Assembly: GCA_023387085.1 (NCBI GenBank)
Contig: JAEWIL010000134.1
Location: 1 to 47,413, forward strand
Length of the DNA stretch: 47,413 nucleotides
Direction: 5' to 3'
Origin: Pseudomonadota bacterium
GTDB taxonomy: Bacteria; Pseudomonadota; Alphaproteobacteria; Sphingomonadales; Sphingomonadaceae
In this document: one piece after another, positions 26,386 through 34,525 of the stretch
Layout: the number at the start of each line of letters is the position of its first letter
How positions within the stretch are numbered: the first letter of the stretch is position 1
Translations under genes and position numbers: made by a program
Notes under the pieces: model-generated
Databases searched by the model: none
What the model saw: only the letters and a program-made list of their open reading frames with translations
Told to the model about the DNA's origin: nothing

Positions 26386-28113
26386 TCAGAAGACGGCCTT
26401 CGGCGCGTCTTCCTTCATCATCGCGGCGCGAACCATCGGGATCGGCGGGCCGCCGTACGACAGGAACTCGTCGTGGAAGGCCTTCCACTTCGTCTTGTCG
26501 CCCTTCGTCCAGTCCTCGCGGAGCTTGCGGATCATCAGCTTGCCCATCGTGTAGTTGAGGTAGAGCGGATCATAGGTGCCGCGCGCGGCCTGTTGCCGGG
26601 CGTTGCCTTCGTCCTGATAGCATTGCTCCTTGAACAGCTTTTCGCTGTCCGCGACGGTCATGCCCTTGGTGTGCAGCCCGATCGCCGAGATGAAACGACA
26701 GTCGCGCAGCAGCGCGTTCGACAATTGGCCGATATGCGTTTCGGGGTCGCCATTGCCGAGCCCGGCGTCCCACATCATTTCCTCGGTATAATGCGCCCAT
26801 CCCTCGGCAAAGGCATAGCCGACGAACAGCTTGCCGAAGATACTCTCCGCGCGGTTCGAATGCAGGAAGTTCAGGAAGTGCCCCGGCCACACTTCGTGGA
26901 CCGAGGTGAACATCAGATCCTTCTTGCCCGGAACGAACGCATCCTGCGTCGCCTTGTCCCACGTCGGGTCGGGCGGCGAGATATAATAGACCGACGGCAG
27001 GCCTTTTTCATACGGCCCCGGAATGTCGATATAGGCGCTGTTCTGGCGGTTGTACGGCGGCGATTCCTCGACCTGGGCTTGCTCGGTGCCGGGGATCGAG
27101 ACGAGATCCTTTTCGGCAATGAAGGCGCGGAGTTCGGGAAGCTGGCGGCGCGCCTCGGCAACCGGACCGTCGGCGGGCTTGTCCGAGTTCATCTTCTTCA
27201 TGCAGTCGGCGATCGTCATGCCGGCAGCGTAAGTGGCGCAGGCGGCTTTCAGGGCATCCTGGTTGCGCTTGAGATCGGCCTGACCGACCCGTTCGAGTTC
27301 GTCGAGCGGCGTATCGACAGCCTCGTTGGTCAGAATCATCTTCGAGAAATTGGCCGAGCCGATCGCATAGCCATCGGCCGTCCCCGGCTTCGATCCGATA
27401 TAGGCGGCGAGATCCTTCATGGCTGTCGCGGCCTTCGCCGCCGCCTCGTCGAACTGCTTCTGCAGTTCGGGATCCTTGACCTCGGCAAAGGCCTTTTTGG
27501 CATCGCCGGTATAATAGTCGGCGAAACCGCCAAAGCCCGCAGTGCCATATTTGACGAAGGTCGCGGGCAGCGGCAGCTTGATGTTCGCCTTGATCTGTTC
27601 GGCGGCGGCGGGCACCTTTTGCGCATAGGCGATGAACGCCTTCATCCGCGTCGTCGCGTCGGCGTAAGGACGCGCGATATAGACGTTGGGATCGAGCGAT
27701 CCGACATACCAGGCCGGGTTCTTGTGCGGGAAATCGGCGTCCTGCAGGAAGAAGAGCTGACCCTGCGCGACATGGACCAGATAGTCGCGCTCGAACTTTT
27801 CGGCGTCGGTCATCTGGCCGTCGAACGCCTTGGCGTCGGCGATCGTCTTTTCGAGGAAGGCAATCTGCTTTTGCAGGCCCTCGGGCGACCAATCGGGAAG
27901 CTGGCCGTCGAACTCATGCTTGCCCTGATAGACCGCGAAATTCGGGTTGAGCGGGAAGTAGCCGGCCAGGAAATTGTCACGGAACTCGGTCCACGTCTTG
28001 GCGCCGGAAGCCGAAGTCGAGGCCGACTTGTTGTCCGATGCGTTGCAACCGGTCAGGACCAGCAGCGTCGCAACCATGGCGGCGCCGCCAAAACGGGCAA
28101 ATTTACGTGTCAT
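26386..28113 (-). CDS. DUF885 family lipoprotein, probable metallohydrolase
   Basis: A 575-residue exported lipoprotein with signal MTRKFARFGGAAMVATLLVLTGC (lipid Cys 23). It belongs to DUF885, a family related to zinc carboxypeptidases by the motif HEVWPGHFL (H406), with a second conserved block GYAFAEGWAHYTEEM downstream supplying the usual Glu ligand. YYISPPDPTWD and ARGTYDPLYLNYTMGKL are typical of the family. It is likely a periplasmic peptidase but the substrate is unknown. The ATG at 28113 follows GGGAGA at good spacing; a start at 28218 would hide the signal peptide. It is divergent from the exporter gene and is followed by the TIR operon after a strong hairpin. Confidence 0.9.
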   Translation of the reverse strand: MTRKFARFGGAAMVATLLVLTGCNASDNKSASTSASGAKTWTEFRDNFLAGYFPLNPNFAVYQGKHEFDGQLPDWSPEGLQKQIAFLEKTIADAKAFDGQMTDAEKFERDYLVHVAQGQLFFLQDADFPHKNPAWYVGSLDPNVYIARPYADATTRMKAFIAYAQKVPAAAEQIKANIKLPLPATFVKYGTAGFGGFADYYTGDAKKAFAEVKDPELQKQFDEAAAKAATAMKDLAAYIGSKPGTADGYAIGSANFSKMILTNEAVDTPLDELERVGQADLKRNQDALKAACATYAAGMTIADCMKKMNSDKPADGPVAEARRQLPELRAFIAEKDLVSIPGTEQAQVEESPPYNRQNSAYIDIPGPYEKGLPSVYYISPPDPTWDKATQDAFVPGKKDLMFTSVHEVWPGHFLNFLHSNRAESIFGKLFVGYAFAEGWAHYTEEMMWDAGLGNGDPETHIGQLSNALLRDCRFISAIGLHTKGMTVADSEKLFKEQCYQDEGNARQQAARGTYDPLYLNYTMGKLMIRKLREDWTKGDKTKWKAFHDEFLSYGGPPIPMVRAAMMKEDAPKAVF

Positions 28114-28241
28114 TCGATGGTCTCCCTCAATCGATGGGAGGGGTATCTGCCATCGCGCCCGGTCAATGACACCCGTTAATCGACGAACGGCATACGCATG
28201 GCTCTGGACAGACGCCAAATCGGCTCTACGGCGTAACGCCG

Positions 28242-29552
28242 ATGGCTACGATATTCCCACCCGATGGCGAAGAGCCGGAACTGCCGGGTCCGGCGATGCT
28301 CCACCCCTCCCCGCTCAGCTTTCCCGATTACCGCTATTATTGGATCGCGCGTTTTACCGCGGTGATGGCGACGATCGCGGTGGTCGTCGTGATCGGTTAC
28401 CAGCTCTATGACACCGCGCGCACCGACTACGGGATGACGATCAAGGAAGCGTCGTTCCAGCTCGGCCTGCTCGGACTCGTCCAGTTCGTCCCGATCGCGC
28501 TCCTCACGCCCGTCGCCGGATGGGCGGCCGACCGGTTCGAACGGCGCAGCGTCGCGATCTTCTCGAACGCGATCGACTTTGCGATCGCGGCGATACTCGG
28601 CTGGTTCACATGGACAGACGGACTGACGCTGCCGTTGCTGTTCACGCTCGCCGCGTTCCACGGGGTCGCCCGCGTCTTTTCCGGCCCGGCGATGAGCGCG
28701 ATCGCGCCCAATATCGTCCCGCCCGCCGTCTTGCCGCGCGCGATTGCGATGAGCAGTATCGCCTGGCAGTCGGCGTCGGTAATCGGGCCCGCGGCGGGCG
28801 GTCTGATCTATGCCGCGCATCCGACTTCGGTCTACATCTTTGCCGCGATCCTTCTCCTCATTTCCGCATATGCGATCGGGCGCGTCCGTCCCGTTCTGCC
28901 GCCCCCCGCCGAGGTCCGGCGGCACCCCTTGCGCGAAATGGCCGACGGTCTGAAATTCGTGTGGGTCGAACGGTTCCTGCTCGGCACCATCACGCTCGAT
29001 CTGTTCGCCGTTATCCTGTCGGGAGCGACGGCAATGTTGCCGGTCTACGCCCGCGACATCCTGCATGTCGGTTCCGAAGGGCTCGGCCTGCTGCGCGCCG
29101 CGCCGGCGCTTGGCGCCGCGGTCGTGGCACTGGGTCTCGCGATCCGCCCGATCGAGCGCAATGTCGGGGTGAAGATGCTGTGGGCCGTCGTCGTGTTCGG
29201 TCTGGCGACCGTTGCCTTCGGGCTTTCGACGAGTCTTGTGCTGTCGCTGGCGATGCTTGTGCTGCTCGGCGCGGCCGACATGTTCTCGGTTTTCGTGCGC
29301 GGGACGCTGATCCAACTCAACACCCCCGACCATATGCGCGGGCGGGTGAGCGCCGCCTCGGGGCTTGCCGTTTCCGCCTCCAACGAACTCGGCGAGATGC
29401 GCGCCGGCGCGATGGCGGCGGCGTTGGGGCCCGTCGCCGCCGTGGTCGTCGGCGGCGCGGCGGCGGTTGGCGTCACCGCGCTATGGGCGTGGATGTTCCC
29501 CGAACTGCGTCTGGCAAAGACGTTCGAGTCGAAGGTCGACAGGACCGACTGA
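28242..29552 (+). CDS. MFS exporter, EntS-like
   Basis: A 436-residue 12-helix permease of the MFS_3 group (relatives of enterobactin exporter EntS and of multidrug efflux proteins). Recognisable segments are LSFPDYRYYWIARFTAVMAT at the first helix, LLTPVAGWAADRFERRSVAI (motif A), and RGTLIQLNTPDHMRGRVSAASGL in the second half. The substrate cannot be deduced; no siderophore synthesis genes are nearby. The ATG at 28242 gives a short cytoplasmic N-terminus of about 25 residues; MLHPSPLSF at residue 19 is a possible alternative start. Confidence 0.87.
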   Translation: MATIFPPDGEEPELPGPAMLHPSPLSFPDYRYYWIARFTAVMATIAVVVVIGYQLYDTARTDYGMTIKEASFQLGLLGLVQFVPIALLTPVAGWAADRFERRSVAIFSNAIDFAIAAILGWFTWTDGLTLPLLFTLAAFHGVARVFSGPAMSAIAPNIVPPAVLPRAIAMSSIAWQSASVIGPAAGGLIYAAHPTSVYIFAAILLLISAYAIGRVRPVLPPPAEVRRHPLREMADGLKFVWVERFLLGTITLDLFAVILSGATAMLPVYARDILHVGSEGLGLLRAAPALGAAVVALGLAIRPIERNVGVKMLWAVVVFGLATVAFGLSTSLVLSLAMLVLLGAADMFSVFVRGTLIQLNTPDHMRGRVSAASGLAVSASNELGEMRAGAMAAALGPVAAVVVGGAAAVGVTALWAWMFPELRLAKTFESKVDRTD

Positions 29553-29703
29553 CGCGTTTCCGCATCGGCTCGAGCCGCTGCAAATCAGCTCGTCGCAAAC
29601 GCCGTTCTTTTCACCACAAAGCACTTGTCAATTAATTTGGTTGAATTATCTCGACTGCACCCGTCACCGCGGCTTCCCTCCTTTTATCGACGGAGAACCC
29701 GCC

Positions 29704-30372
29704 ATGCACAATACGACTATCCGCCACAAAATCCTGACGATTCCGGGCCTCCACAACAGCGGCCCGACCCACTGGCAGAGCCTGTGGGAACACAAGTTCG
29801 ATGATGTCGAACGAATCGAACTGGGTCGCTGGGCCGAGCCCGACCGCGACGAATGGGTCCGCCGCATCGCCGAGGCGATCGAGGTCGAAAGCGGCCCGGT
29901 ATTGATCGCCGCGCACAGCCTGGGCTGCCATGCCTTCGCGCACTGGTTCGCCGCCGCGAGCACGCTCACGCGCAGCCGGATCGCCGGCGCGCTGCTCGTT
30001 GCGCCGCCCGACATGACGCGGCTGCGCCACGAAAGACACATCACGGGCTTTGCCGACACGCCGGCCTTCACCTCGCGCACGCCGATCATCGTCGTCGCGA
30101 GCGACAATGACCCCTATGCCAAGACCGCGCATGTCTGGCGCCTTGCGCGCCAGTGGGATGCGCGCTTCGTCAACGCGGGACCTTTCGGCCATATCAACGC
30201 CGACTCGGCGATCGGAGACTGGCCTTATGGACAGTATCTGTTGGCCTCGTTACAACCCGCCCCCGTACCCGCCCTGGCCGACGAGACCCAGTGGCTGCGG
30301 GCCGGAGACTGGCCCAATCGCGTCCGCCGCGACCCGCGGTTCGAATATAAGGAAAGAGCGCACCGACCATGA
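29704..30372 (+). CDS. RBBP9/YdeN family alpha/beta hydrolase
   Basis: A 222-residue serine hydrolase of the RBBP9 family. The catalytic triad is visible as S72 in AAHSLGCHAF, an aspartate in VVASDNDPY (D134 or D136) and H163 in AGPFGHINADS. The opening ILTIPGLHNSGPTHWQSLWE is diagnostic. Substrates are unknown; bacterial relatives act on small esters. The ATG follows GAGAACCCGCC in a 151-base spacer whose AT-rich part (about 29625-29650) may hold a promoter. The stop overlaps the cysK start by 4 nt, so the hydrolase is translated together with cysteine synthase. Confidence 0.88.
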   Translation: MHNTTIRHKILTIPGLHNSGPTHWQSLWEHKFDDVERIELGRWAEPDRDEWVRRIAEAIEVESGPVLIAAHSLGCHAFAHWFAAASTLTRSRIAGALLVAPPDMTRLRHERHITGFADTPAFTSRTPIIVVASDNDPYAKTAHVWRLARQWDARFVNAGPFGHINADSAIGDWPYGQYLLASLQPAPVPALADETQWLRAGDWPNRVRRDPRFEYKERAHRP

Positions 30373-31289
30373 AAGCCAATTCGATCCTCGAGACCATCGG
30401 CAACACGCCCCACATCCGCGTGTCGCGCCTGTTTCCCGACACCGAAGTCTGGATAAAGTCGGAGCGCAGCAATCCCGGCGGCTCGATCAAGGATCGGATC
30501 GGTCTGGCGATGATCGAGGCCGCCGAACGCGACGGCAGCCTGAAGGCCGGCGGCACCATCGTCGAGCCGACGTCGGGTAATACCGGCATCGGCCTAGCGA
30601 TGGCGGCGGCGGTCAAGGGCTACAAGCTGATCCTGGTGATGCCCGAAAGCATGTCGATCGAACGCCGCCGGCTGATGCTCGCCTATGGCGCGACCTTCGA
30701 TCTGACCCCGCGCGAAAAGGGCATGAAGGGCGCGATCGAGCGCGCGATCGAACTCGTCGAGACGACCCCCGGCGCGTGGATGCCGCAGCAGTTCGAGAAT
30801 GAGGCGAACGTCGACGTCCACGTCCGCACCACCGGCCCCGAGATCCTGGCTGACTTCAAGGACACGCCCATCGACGTGCTGATTACCGGCGTCGGCACGG
30901 GCGGCCATATCACCGGCGTGGCGCAGTTCCTCAAACAGCATTGGCCCAATCTCAAGGTTTTTGCGGTCGAGCCGACGCAGTCGCCGGTCATCTCGGGCGG
31001 CCAGCCCGGACCGCACCCGATTCAGGGCATCGGCGCGGGTTTCATTCCGCGCAACCTTCACACCGACCTGCTCGACGGGGTGATCAAGGTCGAAGCCGCC
31101 GATGCGAAAGCATGGGCATTGCGTGCCGCGACGCAGGAAGGCCTGCTGATCGGCATTTCTTCGGGCGCGACGCTCGCTGCGATCAATCAGAAGCTCGCCG
31201 AGCTGCCGCCGGGCACCCGCGTGCTGGGCTTCAACTACGATACAGGCGAACGCTATCTGTCGGTTCCCGACTTTCTGCCGGAAATCTGA
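30369..31289 (+). CDS. cysK: Cysteine synthase A
   Basis: O-acetylserine sulfhydrylase, a PLP enzyme that makes cysteine from O-acetylserine and sulfide. The 306-residue protein has the PLP lysine K41 in NPGGSIKDR, the substrate loop PTSGNTGIGLA, the phosphate cup GVGTGGHITG and ISSGATLAA near the end. The length and QPGPHPIQGIGAGFIP favour CysK over CysM. It is coupled to the RBBP9-type hydrolase upstream and followed 9 bases later by the cell-wall hydrolase. The sulfate-activation genes that supply sulfide lie about 4 kb away on the other strand. Confidence 0.94.
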   Translation: MKANSILETIGNTPHIRVSRLFPDTEVWIKSERSNPGGSIKDRIGLAMIEAAERDGSLKAGGTIVEPTSGNTGIGLAMAAAVKGYKLILVMPESMSIERRRLMLAYGATFDLTPREKGMKGAIERAIELVETTPGAWMPQQFENEANVDVHVRTTGPEILADFKDTPIDVLITGVGTGGHITGVAQFLKQHWPNLKVFAVEPTQSPVISGGQPGPHPIQGIGAGFIPRNLHTDLLDGVIKVEAADAKAWALRAATQEGLLIGISSGATLAAINQKLAELPPGTRVLGFNYDTGERYLSVPDFLPEI

Positions 31290-31298
31290 CCGCCAAAT

Positions 31299-32453
31299 AT
31301 GCGTCTTGAAGACGATCAGACGGTTTCGCTGCGGCGCGACTGGACGGGCTGGCTGTTCGTTCTGGTCACGATCGCGGCGATCGTCGCTGTGCTCTCTGCA
31401 AGCGGTCACGGAGCGGCGGGCAGGCACGGCGCGCGGCCGCATCCGGTTGCGCCGCCCGCTGATGTCGTTCCCGAGGTTGCACCCGTCGAACTTGCGCCGG
31501 TTAGCGAAGCCGACGCCCGCGCCGCAAATGCCGAAATTCCGCTGGTCACCAAGGGCTTCGTTGCCGCCCGTCCCTTTATCTATGCCGGCAGTGGCGACGG
31601 CCGCGCCCGCGCGCGCGACTGCCTGGCCGCCGCAATGATCTATGAGGCCGGCGACGACGCCAAGGGGCAGCAGGCGGTCGGGCAGGTTGTCATCAACCGC
31701 GCGCGCCACCCCGCCTTCCCCAAATCGATCTGCGGCGTGGTGTTCCAGGGCTCCGAGCGGGCGACGGGGTGCCAGTTCACCTTCACCTGTGACGGAGCGT
31801 TGAATCGGCGCTATTCGGCTGCCGCCTGGGCGCGCGCGCAGGCGAATGCCGACAGGATGCTGTCGGGCACGACCTATCCGAAGGTCGGGCTCGCGACGCA
31901 TTACCACACCAATTGGGTGCGCCCCTACTGGAGCGACAGTCTCGAGAAGATCGCGATCGTCGATACGCATCTTTTCTTCCGCTGGCCGGGCTATTGGGGA
32001 ACGCCCGGAGCGTTTCGCGGCGCGGTGTCGGGGAACGACACCGGCGTCGCCAAAATGGCGGCGCTTTCACCGGCGCACGCGATGGCGCTAGGCGCGGCAG
32101 CGCCACCCGAACTGGCCGGAGTCGACGCCAACGCAGCGGTCGGAGAAGCCAAGGTCGTCGCCGGCGCAGGCGATGCAGCGGGCCGCGACACCATCTATGT
32201 GGCGCTCGACCGCAAGGCGGCGCCCGAAAGTTTCGTGACAACCGCCCTCCGCCTCTGCGGCAACAAGCCCTATTGCAAATTCATGGGCTGGACCAACCCG
32301 ATGCTTAAACCCGACAGCGACGCCATGAACGACATGCAGCGGTCGGCCATGACCTTTTCCTACCTTCGAGACGACAAGGCGGGGTTCGAAAAGGCGCTGT
32401 GGAACTGCAGCGAATATAAGCGCGACGATGTGCGGCAGTGCATGAAGCGCTGA
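31299..32453 (+). CDS. SleB-like cell wall hydrolase
   Basis: A 384-residue protein with a cytoplasmic basic start, one N-terminal membrane helix (about 16-34, WLFVLVTIAAIVAVLSA) and a periplasmic hydrolase domain of the SleB/Hydrolase_2 family (PF07486) at about 108-235: CLAAAMIYEAGDDAKGQQAV, QVVINRARHPAFPKSICGVV, GCQFTFTCDG and THYHTNWVRPYW. The predicted reaction is cleavage of peptidoglycan glycan strands. The C-terminal 120 residues are not recognised and contain a Cys pair (LCGNKPYCKFMGW, WNCSEYKRDDVRQC). It is probably co-transcribed with cysK (9-base gap). Confidence 0.85.
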   Translation: MRLEDDQTVSLRRDWTGWLFVLVTIAAIVAVLSASGHGAAGRHGARPHPVAPPADVVPEVAPVELAPVSEADARAANAEIPLVTKGFVAARPFIYAGSGDGRARARDCLAAAMIYEAGDDAKGQQAVGQVVINRARHPAFPKSICGVVFQGSERATGCQFTFTCDGALNRRYSAAAWARAQANADRMLSGTTYPKVGLATHYHTNWVRPYWSDSLEKIAIVDTHLFFRWPGYWGTPGAFRGAVSGNDTGVAKMAALSPAHAMALGAAAPPELAGVDANAAVGEAKVVAGAGDAAGRDTIYVALDRKAAPESFVTTALRLCGNKPYCKFMGWTNPMLKPDSDAMNDMQRSAMTFSYLRDDKAGFEKALWNCSEYKRDDVRQCMKR

Positions 32454-32496
32454 GGCGCGGATGACGGCTTTAGGATGGGAGCAGGCTCGGCCACTT

Positions 32497-32524
32497 GTCA
32501 TCCCGGCGAACCACGCGGGATGAC
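32497..32524. repeat. Intergenic hairpin repeat, possible terminator
   Basis: GTCATCCCG, a 10-base loop and CGGGATGAC form a perfect 9-bp stem between the convergent cell-wall hydrolase and MDR genes. The TGTCATCCCGGCGAA text resembles dispersed alphaproteobacterial repeats. Its position suits a bidirectional terminator, though no T-run is present. Confidence 0.6.
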
Positions 32525-32561
32525 GAGGATGAATCGATAGCGGAGGCCGGCCCCGGCGTTC

Positions 32562-33698
32562 CTACCCGTGCGGCTTCAGCAAATATTTTTCGCCGGTCCG
32601 CTTCGCATTATACGCGTGCGCCGTGTCGAGATTCAGCGCTTCGGTCAGCGAAATTTCGTGACTGTAATGGCTCTTGAAGGTCGTCGTCAGTTCATCGACG
32701 ACGCGCTTGCGCATCCGTCCGACGGTTTCCATGCCCGCCTTCGCCATGAAGGGCGTGAGCAGAAAGCCCGAGAGCGACCAGGTCAGGCCGAAACTGCGAT
32801 TGAGGATCGTCGGACCAAGGTCGAGCGCACCATAGATATAGACTTGCTTGAACGTGTCGGAGCCATAGCGGCTGTAGGTGGTCATGCGCTTCACCGCGGC
32901 GACTTCCATCGCCGACAATATCTGGCCGGCAAGCTTGCCGCCGCCGATCGCGTCGAAGCCCAGCGTCGCACCCGTCTCGACGATCGCATCGACCAGCTTG
33001 TCCTGGAAATCGTCGGCGCTGCTGTTCACGATATGCTGCGCGCCGATGCCCTTCAGGATTTCGACCTGCGCGTCGCTACGCACGATATTGACGAGCGGGA
33101 TGCCGTCCTTGGCGCAAATCTTGACGAGCATTTGGCCAAGATTCGACGCGGCCGCGGTGTGGACGATTGCGCTGTGGTTCTCCATCCGCATCGTCTCGGT
33201 AAAGGCCAGCGAGGTCAGCGGGTTGACGAAGCAAGAAGCGCCATCGACCGGGTCGGTTCCTTCGGGCAGCGCCATCGTCATCTGGACGGGCACACAACGG
33301 TATTCCGCGTACATTTCGCCACCCAGCAGCGCGACGGTCTTTCCCAGCAGCGCCTGCGCCTCGGGATTGCTGCCCGCCGCGACGACCAGGCCGCAACCCT
33401 CGTTACCGATCAGCAGCGCATCGCCGATCCGCCCGCCCATCGCCCGCATGCCGGGCGGCGGGACGTCGGCGGTGATCATCGGCAGCCCGTCGCGCGTTCC
33501 GGCGCGCGCTGTCGACATGTCGCCGCCGCCGAACAACAGACCGAGATCAGAGGGATTGATCGGCGTGGCCAGCACCTTCACCAGCACCTCATGCGGCTTG
33601 GGTTCGGGCATCGGACGGCGTTCGAGATAGACCTCGAGCTGTCCTTCCGGCTTCACGAGTGTCACCATCACGGTGTTGGTTTCAGGCAGGTCGGTCAT
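32562..33698 (-). CDS. Zinc-binding-type alcohol dehydrogenase (MDR family)
   Basis: A 378-residue medium-chain reductase with an N-terminal GroES-like domain (EVLVKVLATPINPSDLGLLF) and a Rossmann domain (IVHTAAASNLGQMLVKIC, about 180-197). A long insertion (RAGTRDGLPMITADVPPPG) is typical of a subgroup close to trans-2-enoyl-CoA reductases and quinone reductases. Catalytic zinc ligands are not obvious, so it is probably a zinc-free NADPH enone reductase. The ATG follows CGGGAGACGCGCG. It lies 76 bases downstream of cysQ on the same strand and may be read through from the cys genes. Confidence 0.85.
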   Translation of the reverse strand: MTDLPETNTVMVTLVKPEGQLEVYLERRPMPEPKPHEVLVKVLATPINPSDLGLLFGGGDMSTARAGTRDGLPMITADVPPPGMRAMGGRIGDALLIGNEGCGLVVAAGSNPEAQALLGKTVALLGGEMYAEYRCVPVQMTMALPEGTDPVDGASCFVNPLTSLAFTETMRMENHSAIVHTAAASNLGQMLVKICAKDGIPLVNIVRSDAQVEILKGIGAQHIVNSSADDFQDKLVDAIVETGATLGFDAIGGGKLAGQILSAMEVAAVKRMTTYSRYGSDTFKQVYIYGALDLGPTILNRSFGLTWSLSGFLLTPFMAKAGMETVGRMRKRVVDELTTTFKSHYSHEISLTEALNLDTAHAYNAKRTGEKYLLKPHG

Positions 33699-33774
33699 CG
33701 CGCGTCTCCCGTTGTTCGGTTTTTCGATGCAACCGAATTAAGGCGCGGTCGGTCCGCTGGCAATGGGGCGCCGG

Positions 33775-34518
33775 TCAGCCGGGCGAATATTCCGCGGCGA
33801 GCCGAAGCACCTCTTCGGCAAGTTCTTTCCGGCAGATCAGCAAATCCGGAAGGTAAGGGTTCGCGCAATTGTAGACGAGCGGCGAACCATCGGCGCGGCT
33901 GACGTGCAGCCCCGCCGCCGCGGCCACCGCCGCGGGCGCACAATTGTCCCATTCATATTGGCCGCCGGTGTGGAGATAGATGTCCGCCTCGCCGCGAACG
34001 ACCGCCATCGCCTTTGCCCCCGCCGACCCCATGGCAAGCAGGTCCGCGCCCATCTTTTCGGCAACGAATACCGCCTCGGCAGCGGGACGGGTCCGGCTGA
34101 CCAGCATCTTGAGCGGGGTGTTCGCGGGCTTGAGCGGCTTCGGCGCTCCCGAGGTCAACGTCAGGTCAAGGCCGGGAAGCGCGACCGCCCCGACGGTCGG
34201 CATCCCGTCGACAGCGAGCGCGACATGCACGGCCCAGTCACTGCGCCCCTCGCTATATTCGCGCGTGCCATCGAGCGGATCGACAATCCACGCGCGCTTG
34301 TTGCCACAGCGCACGACATTGTCCTGCTCCTCTTCGGACAGGATGGCATCATCGGGCCGTGCGGCGCGCAATTCATGCATCAGCATTGCGTTCGCGCGGG
34401 CATCGCCCGCCTGCCCCAGCGCCTTGCCGGTAAATTCGCCCGACGCCTGAAGATCGAGCAGGATCGCGCCCGCGGCCTTCGCAAGCCGTTCGGCCAGTTG
34501 CTCGTCGGTCTCCCCCAT
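33775..34518 (-). CDS. cysQ: 3'(2'),5'-bisphosphate nucleotidase
   Basis: CysQ hydrolyses 3'-phosphoadenosine 5'-phosphate (PAP), the by-product of PAPS use, to AMP. The 247-residue protein is a lithium-sensitive Mg-dependent phosphatase of the inositol monophosphatase fold: metal ligands in ILSEEEQDN (E62/E63) and WIVDPLDGTREY (D80, D83), and the late YEWDNCAPAAV motif. It starts 7 bases after cysNC ends, so the order cysD-cysNC-cysQ forms one operon that makes PAPS and removes the PAP formed later. Confidence 0.93.
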   Translation of the reverse strand: MGETDEQLAERLAKAAGAILLDLQASGEFTGKALGQAGDARANAMLMHELRAARPDDAILSEEEQDNVVRCGNKRAWIVDPLDGTREYSEGRSDWAVHVALAVDGMPTVGAVALPGLDLTLTSGAPKPLKPANTPLKMLVSRTRPAAEAVFVAEKMGADLLAMGSAGAKAMAVVRGEADIYLHTGGQYEWDNCAPAAVAAAAGLHVSRADGSPLVYNCANPYLPDLLICRKELAEEVLRLAAEYSPG

Positions 34519-34525
34519 GCCAAGC

